From: an uncultured Nocardioides sp.
Lineage (GTDB): Bacteria > Actinomycetota > Actinomycetes > Propionibacteriales > Nocardioidaceae
NCBI RefSeq assembly: GCF_947488515.1
Contig: NZ_CANKZF010000001.1
Span: 1,178,001 to 1,242,000 of the forward strand
Direction: 5' to 3'
DNA: 64,000 nt
The notes under the pieces were generated by a model. That model saw only the letters and a list, made by a program, of their open reading frames with translations. It searched no databases and was not told the DNA's origin. A program made the position numbers and the translations under genes. Shown here piece by piece: positions 41,267-50,371 of the stretch. The stretch's first letter is position 1; every line of letters begins with the position of its first letter.

Positions 41267-43699
41267 GTGCCCCTGATGCTCCCCGAGGCGCGCGAGCGCG
41301 CCGTCCTGCTGACCGACGTCCACACCCAGCTCCACCTCGACCTGACCTCGACCGAGGACTTCGGCGTGGAGGCGACGATCTCCTTCGGTTGCGCGCAGCC
41401 GGGGGCCTCGACGTTCCTCGAGCTCAACGGCGGCACCGACGTGACCCTCGACGGCAGGCCGGCGCCGTACGCCGACGGGCGGATCGCGCTGACCGACCTG
41501 GCCGCGTCCAACACGGTGCGCGTCACCGCGCGGATGCCCTACGTCACCGACGGCGACGGCATGACCGTGACGATCGACCCGGCCGACGGCGAGCGCTACG
41601 TCTGCGCCCACACCTCGATGGACATCGCGCAGAAGGTCGTCCCCTGCTTCGACCAGCCCGACATCAAGTCGACGTTCACCCTCACCGTCACCGCGCCGTC
41701 GCACTGGACGGTGCTCGGCAACGGCCCGCTCGAGGGGCGCACGTCCGGCGACGGCAGCGACACCCCGGCGGACGTCTGGACCTTCGGCACCACCCCGCCG
41801 TTCTCGTCGTACCTCTTCACCCTCGTCGGCGGACCTTGGGTCTCGGTGACGTGGGACGAGCCGTACGCCCCCGCGCCCGGCGGCACGCTGCCGTTCGGCT
41901 GGCACGCGCGGGCGTCGCAGGGGCGCGAGCTGCAGCGCGACGCCGACGAGCTCAAGCGCATCACCAGCGCCTGCTTCCAGCACTACACGACGATCTTCGA
42001 GCCGGAGTACCCCTACGCCGACTACCAGCAGGTCTTCGCGCCCGGTCTCAACTGGGGTGCGATGGAGTTCCCCGGGTGCGTGGTCTTCCGCGACCAGGCG
42101 CTCACGCAGGGCACGCCCACCGAGCTCGAGCGCGAGTGGCTCGCCTCGACGATCGCCCACGAGATGGCCCACATGTGGTTCGGCGACCTGGTGACGATGA
42201 AGTGGTGGGAGGACTCCTGGCTCAACGAGTCCTTCGCCGACTTCATGGGCTACGACGTCGCTGGCGTGGCCGCCGGCTACACCGACGCGTGGACGTCGGC
42301 AGCGATCACCCGCAAGCCGGCGGGCTACCGCGCCGACCGGCGCCGCTCGACGCACCCGATCGCCGAGGACACCGACAAGATCGTCGACGTCGACACGGCC
42401 TTCGCCAACTTCGACATGATCACCTACGCCAAGGGCAACTCCGCCCTGGCGCAGCTGGGGCACTGGCTCGGTGACGAGGACTTCCTCGCCGGGGTCAACA
42501 AGCACCTCACCACGCACGCCTTCGGCAACGCCGACCTGGCCGCGTTCCTCGACTCGCTCGACTCCGCCACCGACAAGGACGTGCGCGGCTGGGCCGAGGC
42601 GTGGCTGCGCTCGACCGGCTTCGACACCCTGCGGGTCACCCGCGACGAGGGCGGCGTGCCCGTCCTCACCCGCGAGGGCTCGCGGTCGCACCGCATCACC
42701 GTGTCGGCGTACGACGACGCGATGCGGCTCGTGGACTCCCGCGACGTGCAGCTCGGCGACGAGCCGGTGCGGCTGGAGGACTTCACCGGCCGGGTGGTCG
42801 TGCCCAACTCCGGCGACGAGACCTTCGCGGTGGTCCGCCCCGACGAGCAGTCGTGGGCCGCGATCACCGGCGGCCTCTCCTCGATCGAGTCGCAGCTCAC
42901 CCGGGCGATGCTGTGGTGGACCGCAGTCGACCTCTGCGAGTCGCAGGTCGTCCCGGTGGGCGACTTCGTCGCGCTGGCCGACACCCACCTGCGCCCGGAG
43001 ACCCACCCGTTGGTCTTCGAGGGCGTGATGCGCGCGCTGCAGTCGGTCACCCGCCGCTACGCCTCGCCCGACGAGGCTGCCGGCCACCTCGCCGTCATCG
43101 CCGACATCGCTCGCGGCGCCGTCGAGGGCGGCGACCCGGCCCTCGCCGCCGGTGCGTCACGCGTGCTCGCCCGGATCAGCGCGGACCGCGACTTCCTCGT
43201 CGACTGGCTCGGCGGCGACGACGTCGACCAGAGCGTCCGCTGGGCGGCCGTGCAGCGGCTCGCCGAGCTGGGCGACGACTCGTGGATCGGCCCCGAGGAG
43301 CAGCGCGACAAGTCGGTCTCCGGCCACCACGCCGCGCTCGCCGCGCGCGCCGTCGTACCCACGCCGGAGGCCAAGGCAGCCGCCTGGGCGCAGCTGATGG
43401 GCGGCGAGCTGGGCAGCCACGAGTTCGACGCCGTCGGCAACGGGTTCTGGGGCTGGGACCAGGCCGACCTCGTCCGCCCCTACCTCGAGCGCTACGTCAC
43501 TGACGGCCTCGCCCTCGCCCGGCGCTCCGGCCAGGCGATGGGCGACGTGATCGGCGATGCCTTTCCGATCCTGCCGCTCCCCGTCGACGTACGCCGCGAG
43601 CTGCGTGCCGCGGTCGCGACCGCCCTCGAGGGCGACGTGCCGACCGTCCTCGCCCGCTCGTGGAACGACTCCCTCGACGACCTCGACCGGACGCTCTGA
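41267..43699 (+). CDS. pepN: Aminopeptidase N (M1 family)
   Basis: This 810-aa zinc metallopeptidase removes N-terminal residues from peptides. The substrate-binding motif NWGAMEFPG lies near residue 263, and the zinc site HEMAHMWFGDLVT begins near 298, with the third ligand in WLNESFADF near 321. The C-terminal ERAP1-like helical domain (about 510-810) is present. The GTG at 41267 is favoured because a leaderless -10 (TAGGGT) precedes it by six bases; an ATG three codons later is an alternative. It is probably cytoplasmic as there is no signal peptide. Confidence 0.93.
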   Translation: MPLMLPEARERAVLLTDVHTQLHLDLTSTEDFGVEATISFGCAQPGASTFLELNGGTDVTLDGRPAPYADGRIALTDLAASNTVRVTARMPYVTDGDGMTVTIDPADGERYVCAHTSMDIAQKVVPCFDQPDIKSTFTLTVTAPSHWTVLGNGPLEGRTSGDGSDTPADVWTFGTTPPFSSYLFTLVGGPWVSVTWDEPYAPAPGGTLPFGWHARASQGRELQRDADELKRITSACFQHYTTIFEPEYPYADYQQVFAPGLNWGAMEFPGCVVFRDQALTQGTPTELEREWLASTIAHEMAHMWFGDLVTMKWWEDSWLNESFADFMGYDVAGVAAGYTDAWTSAAITRKPAGYRADRRRSTHPIAEDTDKIVDVDTAFANFDMITYAKGNSALAQLGHWLGDEDFLAGVNKHLTTHAFGNADLAAFLDSLDSATDKDVRGWAEAWLRSTGFDTLRVTRDEGGVPVLTREGSRSHRITVSAYDDAMRLVDSRDVQLGDEPVRLEDFTGRVVVPNSGDETFAVVRPDEQSWAAITGGLSSIESQLTRAMLWWTAVDLCESQVVPVGDFVALADTHLRPETHPLVFEGVMRALQSVTRRYASPDEAAGHLAVIADIARGAVEGGDPALAAGASRVLARISADRDFLVDWLGGDDVDQSVRWAAVQRLAELGDDSWIGPEEQRDKSVSGHHAALAARAVVPTPEAKAAAWAQLMGGELGSHEFDAVGNGFWGWDQADLVRPYLERYVTDGLALARRSGQAMGDVIGDAFPILPLPVDVRRELRAAVATALEGDVPTVLARSWNDSLDDLDRTL

Positions 43700-43731
43700 G
43701 GTGCTTCTCAACTCCCCGGATATCCGGTGAC

Positions 43732-43773
43732 TTTCACACTTGTCGGCCGAGATCTGAGCCGACAAGTGTGAAA
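43732..43773. terminator. Perfect 16-bp hairpin between convergent pepN and prs
   Basis: A 16-base arm beginning TTTCACACTT at 43732-43747 pairs perfectly with 43758-43773, leaving a ten-base loop. It lies between the 3' ends of two convergent genes, so it would serve as a bidirectional terminator; the arms end in TTT on both strands. Confidence 0.75.
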
Positions 43774-43815
43774 CCCGGGTGCGAAGTCGCGGCCCGCTCG
43801 TCCCTCGCCGTCGGC

Positions 43816-44796
43816 CTACGCATGACCGTCGAACATGGAGGTGACCGAGCCGTCCTCGAACACCTCGCGGATCGCCCGGGCGATGAGCGGGGCGATCGAG
43901 AGGGTGGTGAGCTTGTCGAACTGCTTCTCCGACGGCACCGGGAGCGTGTTGGTGACCACGATCTCGACGGCGGAGGAGTTCTTGAGGCGGTCGACGGCGG
44001 GGTCGGACAGGATCGGGTGGGTCGCGGCGATGATCACGCCGGCGGCGCCGTCGGCCATGCACGCCTCGGCGGCCTTCACGATCGTGCCGCCGGTGTCGAT
44101 CATGTCGTCGGTCAGGATGCAGATCTTGCCCTTCACCTCACCGACCACGCGGTTGGCGACGACCTCGTTGGCGACGTCGATCCGGCGGGTCTTGTGGATG
44201 AAGGCCAGGGGTACACCGCCGAGGCGGGCCGACCAGCGCTCCGCGACCTTGATGCGGCCGGCGTCCGGCGAGACGACGGCGAGCTGCTGGTCGCCGTACT
44301 TCTGCTTGACGTAGTCGGTGAGGATGGGCAGCGCCATCAGGTGGTCGACGGGACCGTCGAAGAAGCCCTGGATCTGGTCGGCGTGCAGGTCGACGGTGAT
44401 CAGCCGGTCGGCGCCGGCGGTCTTGAACAGGTCGGCGACCAGGCGGGCCGAGATCGGCTCGCGGCCGCGGTGCTTCTTGTCCTGGCGGGCGTAGCCGTAG
44501 AACGGCATGACCACGGTGATCCGCTTGGCCGACGCCCGCTTGAGCGCGTCGACCATGATCAGGTGCTCCATGATCCACTCGTTGATCGGAGCGGTGTGGC
44601 TCTGGAGCACGAAGGCGTCACAGCCGCGCACGGACTCCTCGTAGCGCACGTAGAGCTCGCCGTTGGCGAACGCCCGCGCGTCCTGTGGCACCAGCCCGCA
44701 CTCGAGGAGGTCGGCGACCTCTGTGGCGAGGTCGGGGTGCGCCCGGCCACTGAAGACCATCAGGTTCTTCTCGGTGGTCCGCTTCATTCCGGTCAC
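43816..44796 (-). CDS. prs: Ribose-phosphate pyrophosphokinase
   Basis: This 326-aa enzyme makes PRPP from ribose-5-phosphate and ATP. Landmarks are FANGELYVRYEESVRG near residue 43, PFYGYARQDKKHRGREPISA near 100 (ATP site) and the PRPP-binding loop ILTDDMIDTGGT near 225. Length and motifs are canonical. GTG at 44796 has GAGGAG ten bases upstream; ATG at 44787 is an alternative. It follows glmU on the same strand after 102 bp that contain a possible -10 (CAGACT, 44867 to 44862). Confidence 0.95.
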   Translation of the reverse strand: MTGMKRTTEKNLMVFSGRAHPDLATEVADLLECGLVPQDARAFANGELYVRYEESVRGCDAFVLQSHTAPINEWIMEHLIMVDALKRASAKRITVVMPFYGYARQDKKHRGREPISARLVADLFKTAGADRLITVDLHADQIQGFFDGPVDHLMALPILTDYVKQKYGDQQLAVVSPDAGRIKVAERWSARLGGVPLAFIHKTRRIDVANEVVANRVVGEVKGKICILTDDMIDTGGTIVKAAEACMADGAAGVIIAATHPILSDPAVDRLKNSSAVEIVVTNTLPVPSEKQFDKLTTLSIAPLIARAIREVFEDGSVTSMFDGHA

Positions 44797-44898
44797 GCGA
44801 CGCGACTCCTCGCTGTCCTGGTCAGCCTCGGGGGAAGGCTCGTTCGGAGGTGCTGGACAGAAGTCTGACCCACATCCCGGCCACCACCAACCCCGGGG

Positions 44899-46335
44899 TC
44901 ACTGGTCGGGCGTCTCCTGCTGTTCACGCGCCGTTCGCGCGGCCTCGGCCTGCGCCGTGCCGGGCCGCTTCGACTCCGACCAGCCCTCGAGGTTGCGCTG
45001 CGGGGCGCTGCTGACCGCGAGCGCGCCGGCCGGCACGTTGCGGCGTACGACGGTGCCGCCGGCGGTGCCCGCGCCGTCGCCGATCTCGACCGGTGCGACG
45101 AAGGTGTTGTTGGACCCGGTCTTGGCGTGGCGCCCGACGACGGTGCGGTGCTTGGCCACCCCGTCGTAGTTGGCGAAGATCGTGCCGGCCCCGATGTTGG
45201 TGCCCTCACCGATCTCGGCGTCGCCGACGTAGGACAGGTGCGGCACCTTGGCGCCGTCGCCGATGGTGGAGTTCTTGGTCTCGACGAACGTGCCGATCTT
45301 GCCCTTGACCCCGAGGTGGGTGCCGGGCCGGAGGTAGGCGAACGGCCCGACCGAGGCCTGGTCGCCGATGACGGCGAGCTCACCGTGGGTGCGTACGACG
45401 CGCGCCCCGGCGCCGACCTCGCAGTCCTTCAGCGTGGTGTCGGGCCCGACCACGGCGTCCTCGCGCACGACGGTCGCGCCGAGCAGCTGCGTGCCGGGGA
45501 GGATCGTGGCGTCGGGCTCGAGCACCACGTCCGCCTCGATCCACGTGGTCGCGGGGTCCATGACCGTCACGCCGTCCTTCATCCAGCGGGTGACGATGCG
45601 GCGGTTGAGCTCGCGGCCGAGCTCGGCCAGCTGGGCGCGGTCGTTGGCGCCCGCAGTCTGCGCGACGTCGTCGATGAGGTGGGCGCCGACGGTCAGCCCG
45701 TCCTCGCGCGCCAGGCCGACGGCGTCGGTGAGGTAGTACTCGCCCTTGGCGTTGTCGTTGGTGATGCGGGCCAGCGCGGAGACCAGGAACTCCGCGTCGA
45801 AGGCGAGGATGCCGGAGCTGATCTCGTCGATCTCGCGCTGCTCGGGCGTCGCATCCTTCTCCTCGACGATCGCCTCGACGTCACCCTCGTGGTTGCGCAC
45901 GATCCGGCCGTAGCCGAACGGGTCGGCCAGCCGGCCGCTCAGGATGCTCACCGCCCGCTGCGCGGCGTGGTGCTCCTCGGCGAAGGCGCGCAGCGACTCC
46001 CCCTCGAGCAGCGGGGTGTCGCCGGCCGCCACGATCACGGTGCCGGTCGTCGTGCCGGACGCCTCCATCGCGACGCGTACGGCGTGCCCGGTGCCGTCCT
46101 GCGTCTCCTGGACGGCGAGCACCGCGGACGGCACCAGCTCCGTGATGTGCGGACCCACCTGCTCGCGCTGGTGGCCCACCACCGCGACGACACTGGTCGG
46201 CTCCACGGCCTGCACGGCGTGGAGCACGTGGCCGATCATGGAGCGCCCGCCGATCGGGTGCAGCACCTTCATGGTCTTCGACTTCATGCGGGTGCCGCCG
46301 CCGGCGGCGAGGACGATGACGGTGAGGTTGTCCAT
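44899..46335 (-). CDS. glmU: Bifunctional GlcNAc-1-phosphate uridyltransferase / GlcN-1-phosphate acetyltransferase
   Basis: The 478-aa product makes UDP-GlcNAc, the donor for peptidoglycan and probably the starting point for the amino sugars made earlier in the window. The N-terminal pyrophosphorylase domain has LAAGGGTRMKS at residues 9-19; the C-terminal left-handed beta-helix starts near 255 and includes the acetyl-CoA site region GSNNTFVAPVEIGDGAGTAGG (landmark only). A short charged tail follows. ATG at 46335 lies six bases after a CAGACT -10 (46347 to 46342), so the message may be leaderless. Confidence 0.94.
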   Translation of the reverse strand: MDNLTVIVLAAGGGTRMKSKTMKVLHPIGGRSMIGHVLHAVQAVEPTSVVAVVGHQREQVGPHITELVPSAVLAVQETQDGTGHAVRVAMEASGTTTGTVIVAAGDTPLLEGESLRAFAEEHHAAQRAVSILSGRLADPFGYGRIVRNHEGDVEAIVEEKDATPEQREIDEISSGILAFDAEFLVSALARITNDNAKGEYYLTDAVGLAREDGLTVGAHLIDDVAQTAGANDRAQLAELGRELNRRIVTRWMKDGVTVMDPATTWIEADVVLEPDATILPGTQLLGATVVREDAVVGPDTTLKDCEVGAGARVVRTHGELAVIGDQASVGPFAYLRPGTHLGVKGKIGTFVETKNSTIGDGAKVPHLSYVGDAEIGEGTNIGAGTIFANYDGVAKHRTVVGRHAKTGSNNTFVAPVEIGDGAGTAGGTVVRRNVPAGALAVSSAPQRNLEGWSESKRPGTAQAEAARTAREQQETPDQ

Positions 46336-46437
46336 GGCCGCAGTCTGTCATCGCCGGCTCCGGCCACGGGAAGCGCGGGACGTTGGGCCCTACCGGGCGC
46401 TGTCGGTGCGAGGTCGACTGGCGCCGAGGAGGACGCC

Positions 46438-47034
46438 ATGACCGGGAGCACACCCCTGCGCGGCGGCGACGACGTGTCGCGCGTGGACCTGTACTGGCTA
46501 CCGCTGGGCGCGGGCGGGCGGTGCGTGCGGCTGAACGGTCGGGTCTTCGAGGCGCTCGTCGCGCGCCGCGAGCACCGTCGGCCGGCCGACCTCTACCACT
46601 CCGCGCTGGAGGTCCGCCTCGGCACCGACCGCTGGGTCGTCGAGATGGCGCCGGTCTGGAACACGCCCGAGCCGGAGCGGGGTGTGGTGGCCGAGGGGCC
46701 GGTCGGCCTGAGGTGGCTCGGCCGGTCCCGCTGGTTCCGCTACGAGGTGAGGTGCTGGCGGGGCGGGCGGATCCCCGACATCGACGAGGCGGTGGACAGC
46801 CCCGTACGGATGAGCGACGACGCCTGGCACGCGGAGCGGGTCCTCGCCCTGGTGCCGCGCTTCCGCACCGCCACCTGGGCACTGGACGAGCAGCACACCG
46901 GCGACATGTGGAACTCGAACTCGCTCACGTCATGGCTCCTCCTCCGCAGCGGCCACGACCTGACCCGGGTCCGCCCGCCCGCCGGCGGCCGGGCGCCGGG
47001 GTGGGACGCCGGCCTCGTGGCCGGGTCGCGATGA
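46438..47034 (+). CDS. Uncharacterised actinobacterial protein
   Basis: The 198-aa product has no recognised domain, signal peptide or membrane helix. The N-terminal half contains LYWLPLGAGGRCVRLNGRVFE followed by a YHSALEVRLG segment; the middle has VEMAPVWN and RYEVRCWRGGRIPD; a conserved-looking W-N-S-N-S-L-T-SWLL lies near residue 162. The pattern is reminiscent of small beta-rich lipid- or membrane-associated folds but that is only an impression. ATG at 46438 has GAGGA upstream. It diverges from glmU and is followed by the convergent trehalose-synthase-like gene. Confidence 0.6.
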   Translation: MTGSTPLRGGDDVSRVDLYWLPLGAGGRCVRLNGRVFEALVARREHRRPADLYHSALEVRLGTDRWVVEMAPVWNTPEPERGVVAEGPVGLRWLGRSRWFRYEVRCWRGGRIPDIDEAVDSPVRMSDDAWHAERVLALVPRFRTATWALDEQHTGDMWNSNSLTSWLLLRSGHDLTRVRPPAGGRAPGWDAGLVAGSR

Positions 47035-47057
47035 GCGCGGCCACCGGCCGGGTGTGA

Positions 47058-48410
47058 TCACACCTCGCCCGCCAGCTGCGCGAAGAGCTCGGCGTACTGG
47101 ATGAGGTGCCGGTCGGCGAGGTAGTGGTCGCGGACGCGCAGGTGGGCGGCACCGCCCATCTCGCGGCACCGGTCGGCATCGGCCAGCAGGTCCGCCAGCG
47201 CCGCCACCAGCGCGGCGCCGTCCCGGGGGTCGGCGAGGAGGACGCCGCTCACGCCGTCCTCGACCTGGTCGCGGATCCCGCCCACCGCCGAGGCCACCAC
47301 GGGCGTGCCCTTCCACATCGGCTCGGTCACCGTGAGGCCGAACCCCTCGGCGAGGCTCTTCTGGACCACCACGGTCGACCAGCGCTGCAGCGCGTTGACG
47401 ACCCGTGCGTTGTCGTCGAGGTCGTCCATCGGCACGCACACGAGGTGGCTCCGGTCGCGGGCTCGCGGAGGCAGGGCCTGCCACAGGTCACGGCAGTCCG
47501 CCAGCACCTCGGCGGCGCCGGGGTCGTCGGCGATGCCGTCGGTCGCGGGGCCCGCCAGCACGAGGTGGACGTCGGCCGGGAGCTCCCTGATGTGCTCGCC
47601 GAACGCGGCCAGCACCCCGCCCATGTCCTTGAGGCGGTCCCACCGGCTCACCTGGAGCACGACCCTGCCGTCCGTGGGCAGCAGCGCTCCCTCGACCACG
47701 AGCCCCTCCCGGTGCACGAGCGCTTCGACCTCCTCCGCGCGGAGGTCGGCGTTCTTCGGGCTGAACGGGTCCAGCGAGGGCGGGATCACCCGCAGCCACC
47801 TCCGGTCGACCCAGTCGGGGGCGAACGCCTCACGGGAGAAGACGCACGCCTGCGCTGGCTCGACCAGCTCCCGCAGGAATCCCCACGCCTCGCGCGTCCA
47901 CTCGTTGTGCTCGTCCAGGCCGACGTGGCAGCGCCAGACCACGAGGGCGCCACGCTCACGCAGGGCACGGGCGAGCCCGGCCGTCTGCGGGTCGTGGAGG
48001 AGGACCACGTCACCGGGCTGCACCCGCGCGACCACCTCCTCGCGCTGCCGCGCCAGCGTTGCGTCGTACGTCGCCCGGGCGGCGGCGTCGAGCCTCCCTG
48101 CGTCACCGGCGACACCGTGCAGCCTGTTGTGGATCCGCTTGGTGACGGCGAAGAACTCGGGGTCACCGCCCACCACCAGCCAGCGGATGTCGACCCCCGT
48201 GCCGGCCGCGTAGGCCACGAGGGTGCGCAGCATCTCCGCGACGCCGCCGCCGCGCGCGGTCGAGTTGACGTTCCACACGACGCGCCCCTCGAGCAGCTCC
48301 CGCGCCGCGGCGACGTACGTCTCGAGCCGCTCGACGCGCTCGGGCGTGAGGAGCGACTCGAGCCGGTGCAGGGGGACCGGCTCGACGCTGACCTCCGCGA
48401 CGCCGGTCAC
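47058..48410 (-). CDS. TreT-like trehalose synthase / GT4 glycosyltransferase
   Basis: The 450-aa GT-B protein has the TreT-type N-terminus WNVNSTARGGGVAEML near residue 45. It also has VGGDPEFFAVTKRIHNRLHG-like spacing (landmark GGDPEFF), HDPQTAGL near 135, LQVSRWDRLKDM near 250 and the donor-site acidic motif EGFGLTVTEP near 352. TreT joins NDP-glucose and glucose to trehalose; related trehalose phosphorylases work in the opposite direction. GTG at 48410 overlaps the stop of a small upstream gene, so the two are coupled. Likely role: compatible-solute or carbohydrate metabolism. Confidence 0.78.
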   Translation of the reverse strand: MTGVAEVSVEPVPLHRLESLLTPERVERLETYVAAARELLEGRVVWNVNSTARGGGVAEMLRTLVAYAAGTGVDIRWLVVGGDPEFFAVTKRIHNRLHGVAGDAGRLDAAARATYDATLARQREEVVARVQPGDVVLLHDPQTAGLARALRERGALVVWRCHVGLDEHNEWTREAWGFLRELVEPAQACVFSREAFAPDWVDRRWLRVIPPSLDPFSPKNADLRAEEVEALVHREGLVVEGALLPTDGRVVLQVSRWDRLKDMGGVLAAFGEHIRELPADVHLVLAGPATDGIADDPGAAEVLADCRDLWQALPPRARDRSHLVCVPMDDLDDNARVVNALQRWSTVVVQKSLAEGFGLTVTEPMWKGTPVVASAVGGIRDQVEDGVSGVLLADPRDGAALVAALADLLADADRCREMGGAAHLRVRDHYLADRHLIQYAELFAQLAGEV

Positions 48411-48694
48411 GGGAAGTGACGTGGTCGGGGCAGCTCGATCGGGGAGCCCACGCGGACCGGGACGCCGGGCGCGGTGCGCCGCGCCACCGCCAGCGCCTCG
48501 TCCATGCACCTGATCACCCGCGCCCGGGCGGCGTGGTCGCGCAGGGGGACGGCCGCCTCGACGAGCTCGAGCGCGCGATCGGACTCCAGCGCGCGGTGCG
48601 CGGCCTCCCGCACGAGGTCGTCGAGCTCGGGGACGTCCTCGACCACCACCCGGACGCAGTCGATCGGGCGTGGGGCTGGCGCACTGGTCATCAC
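48407..48694 (-). CDS. Small coupled protein upstream of the trehalose synthase
   Basis: The 95-aa product has no known domain. It begins with an Ala/Pro stretch, then DCVRVVVEDVPELDDLV, an acidic helix, and ends in a proline-rich tail (PIELPRPRHFP). It starts at GTG 48694 or ATG 48691, with GGAGG upstream, and its stop overlaps the GTG of the trehalose-synthase-like gene, so translation is coupled. It could be a regulatory or stabilising partner; this is inference from position. Confidence 0.6.
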   Translation of the reverse strand: MMTSAPAPRPIDCVRVVVEDVPELDDLVREAAHRALESDRALELVEAAVPLRDHAARARVIRCMDEALAVARRTAPGVPVRVGSPIELPRPRHFP

Positions 48695-48844
48695 GGGGGA
48701 GCCTCCTGGGTTCTGGAGGTTCGAGTCTCACTCCCCCGCCCGGCACCCAACAGGGTCGTAGGTCCCGGGCAGGGGCCGGGAACAGGTGCCGTTCGGCCCT
48801 CCCCGCCTCCTCCCCGCGGCGAGACGATCGAAGGAAGGAAGCGG

Positions 48845-48878
48845 CTCCCCGGGCCTCGTCACGCACGGGCCCGGGGAG
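48845..48878. terminator. Perfect 11-bp hairpin in the leader of the DUF4389 gene
   Basis: CTCCCCGGGCC (48845-48855) and GGCCCGGGGAG (48868-48878) pair with a 12-base loop. It ends about eight bases before the ribosome site of the gene at 48899, so it may act as an attenuator rather than an ordinary terminator. The remaining gap 48695-48844 shows no gene. Confidence 0.5.
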
Positions 48879-48898
48879 TCGCGGAGGAAGGACTCGTC

Positions 48899-50371
48899 AT
48901 GACCACCTCGACCGCTCACGCGACCTACCCCGTGCACGTCGACGCCGACCTCGACCCCGGCCTGAACCGCGGGCTGTGGTTGGTCAAGTGGCTGCTCGCC
49001 GTCCCCCACTACGTGGTGCTCGCCTTCCTGTGGCTGGGATTCGCGGTGCTGAGCGTGGTGGCGTTCTTCGCGATCCTGTTCACCGGCCGCTACCCCCGCG
49101 CGATCTTCGACTTCAACGTCGGCGTGATGCGCTGGAGCTGGCGCGTCTCCTACTACTGCTACACCCTCGGCACCGATCGCTACCCGCCGTTCACGCTCGC
49201 GGAGGTGCCCGACTACCCCGCCCACCTGTCCGTCGACTACCCCGAACGGCTCTCGCGCGGTCTGGTGCTGGTGAAGTGGTGGCTGCTCGCCATCCCCCAC
49301 TTCCTGATCATCGCGCTGTTCACCGGCGGGGTGGCGTACGGCGTGGGCGGCGCCGGCGACAAGACCTGGATCAGCATCAGCCTGCTCGGCGTGCTCGTCC
49401 TGGTCGCGGGGGTCGTGCTGCTGTTCACCGGCCGCTACCCGCAGCAGGTCTTCGACCTGGTCCTGGGGATCAACCGCTGGGTGTTGCGCGTCGCCGGCTA
49501 CGTCTCGCTGATGACCGACGAGTACCCGCCCTTCCGCCTCGACATGGGTGGACACGAACCACAGGCCGCTGTGCTCCCACCGGTCGACCCGGCGGCTGGG
49601 ACGCCTCCCCCGGTCCTGCCCCAGTACGCACGTCCCGGCACACCCGGCACACCCGGCACACACGGCACACCCGGCACCCCTGGCGCCCCCGGCGGCCGGA
49701 GCGGCTGGACGGCCGGCCGCGTCGTCTCAGCGGTGGTCGGCTCCCTGCTCGTGCTCACGGGCCTCGCGTTCGCCGGCGCCGGCGGCACCCTGGCCCTGGT
49801 CGGCGCCACCGAGCGTGACGACGGCTTCCTGATGACCCCCACGACGGCGCTCGCCAGCGACACCTTCGCCATCACGTCCGAGGACGCGAAGATCGACACG
49901 GAGGGAGCACCCTCCTGGGTGCCGTCGGTGTGGCTCGGCGACGTCCGGATCCGCGCCCGGTCCGACACCGGTGAGCCGCTGTTCGTCGGCGTCGCCCGGA
50001 CGTCCGACGTCGAGGGCTACCTCGGAGACGTCTCCCGCGACACCCTGAGCGAGTTCCGCGCCGGCAACGCCGTCCTGGAGACCACGGACGGGGGTGCCCC
50101 CGCGACCGGACCGGCCGACCACACGTTCTGGGTGGCGCAGGCCACCGGCACCGACGCCACGCTCACCTGGGACCTCCAGGGCGGCGACTGGACCGTCGTG
50201 CTGATGCGCGCAGACGGCACCAGAGGCGTCTCGGCCGACGTCTCCACCGGGGCCGAGCTCCCGGTCGTCAACGCCGTGATCGCGGTGCTCTTCGTCCTCG
50301 CCGGCCTGACCCTGCTGGCCGGCGCCCTGCTCATCGCCGTACCCGTCCGCAACGCATCGAGGAGAGAATGA
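48899..50371 (+). CDS. DUF4389 membrane protein with Gly-Thr-Pro repeats
   Basis: The 490-aa product has two DUF4389 modules, each with paired membrane helices and a conserved LFTGRYP followed by a motif with FDF/FDL and N(V/R) (first about residues 15-90, second about 115-195). A seven-unit Pro-Gly-Thr-rich repeat (about 246-266) links to a third membrane helix pair and an extracytoplasmic domain (about 300-450) rich in Thr and Asp. ATG at 48899 has GGAGGAAGGA upstream. The function is unknown; it is coupled by ATGA overlap to the alcohol dehydrogenase. Confidence 0.78.
   Translation: MTTSTAHATYPVHVDADLDPGLNRGLWLVKWLLAVPHYVVLAFLWLGFAVLSVVAFFAILFTGRYPRAIFDFNVGVMRWSWRVSYYCYTLGTDRYPPFTLAEVPDYPAHLSVDYPERLSRGLVLVKWWLLAIPHFLIIALFTGGVAYGVGGAGDKTWISISLLGVLVLVAGVVLLFTGRYPQQVFDLVLGINRWVLRVAGYVSLMTDEYPPFRLDMGGHEPQAAVLPPVDPAAGTPPPVLPQYARPGTPGTPGTHGTPGTPGAPGGRSGWTAGRVVSAVVGSLLVLTGLAFAGAGGTLALVGATERDDGFLMTPTTALASDTFAITSEDAKIDTEGAPSWVPSVWLGDVRIRARSDTGEPLFVGVARTSDVEGYLGDVSRDTLSEFRAGNAVLETTDGGAPATGPADHTFWVAQATGTDATLTWDLQGGDWTVVLMRADGTRGVSADVSTGAELPVVNAVIAVLFVLAGLTLLAGALLIAVPVRNASRRE
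49634..49696 (+). repeat. Seven 9-bp units encoding Pro-Gly-Thr
   Basis: Units of the form CCCGGCACA (three exact, four diverged) run from 49634 to 49696 in frame inside the DUF4389 gene. Such a tract is prone to slippage. Confidence 0.85.

Noticed and set aside
49634..49696. Possible CRISPR or mobile repeat
   Set aside because: Units of nine bases without spacers, in frame inside a gene; a simple coding repeat.
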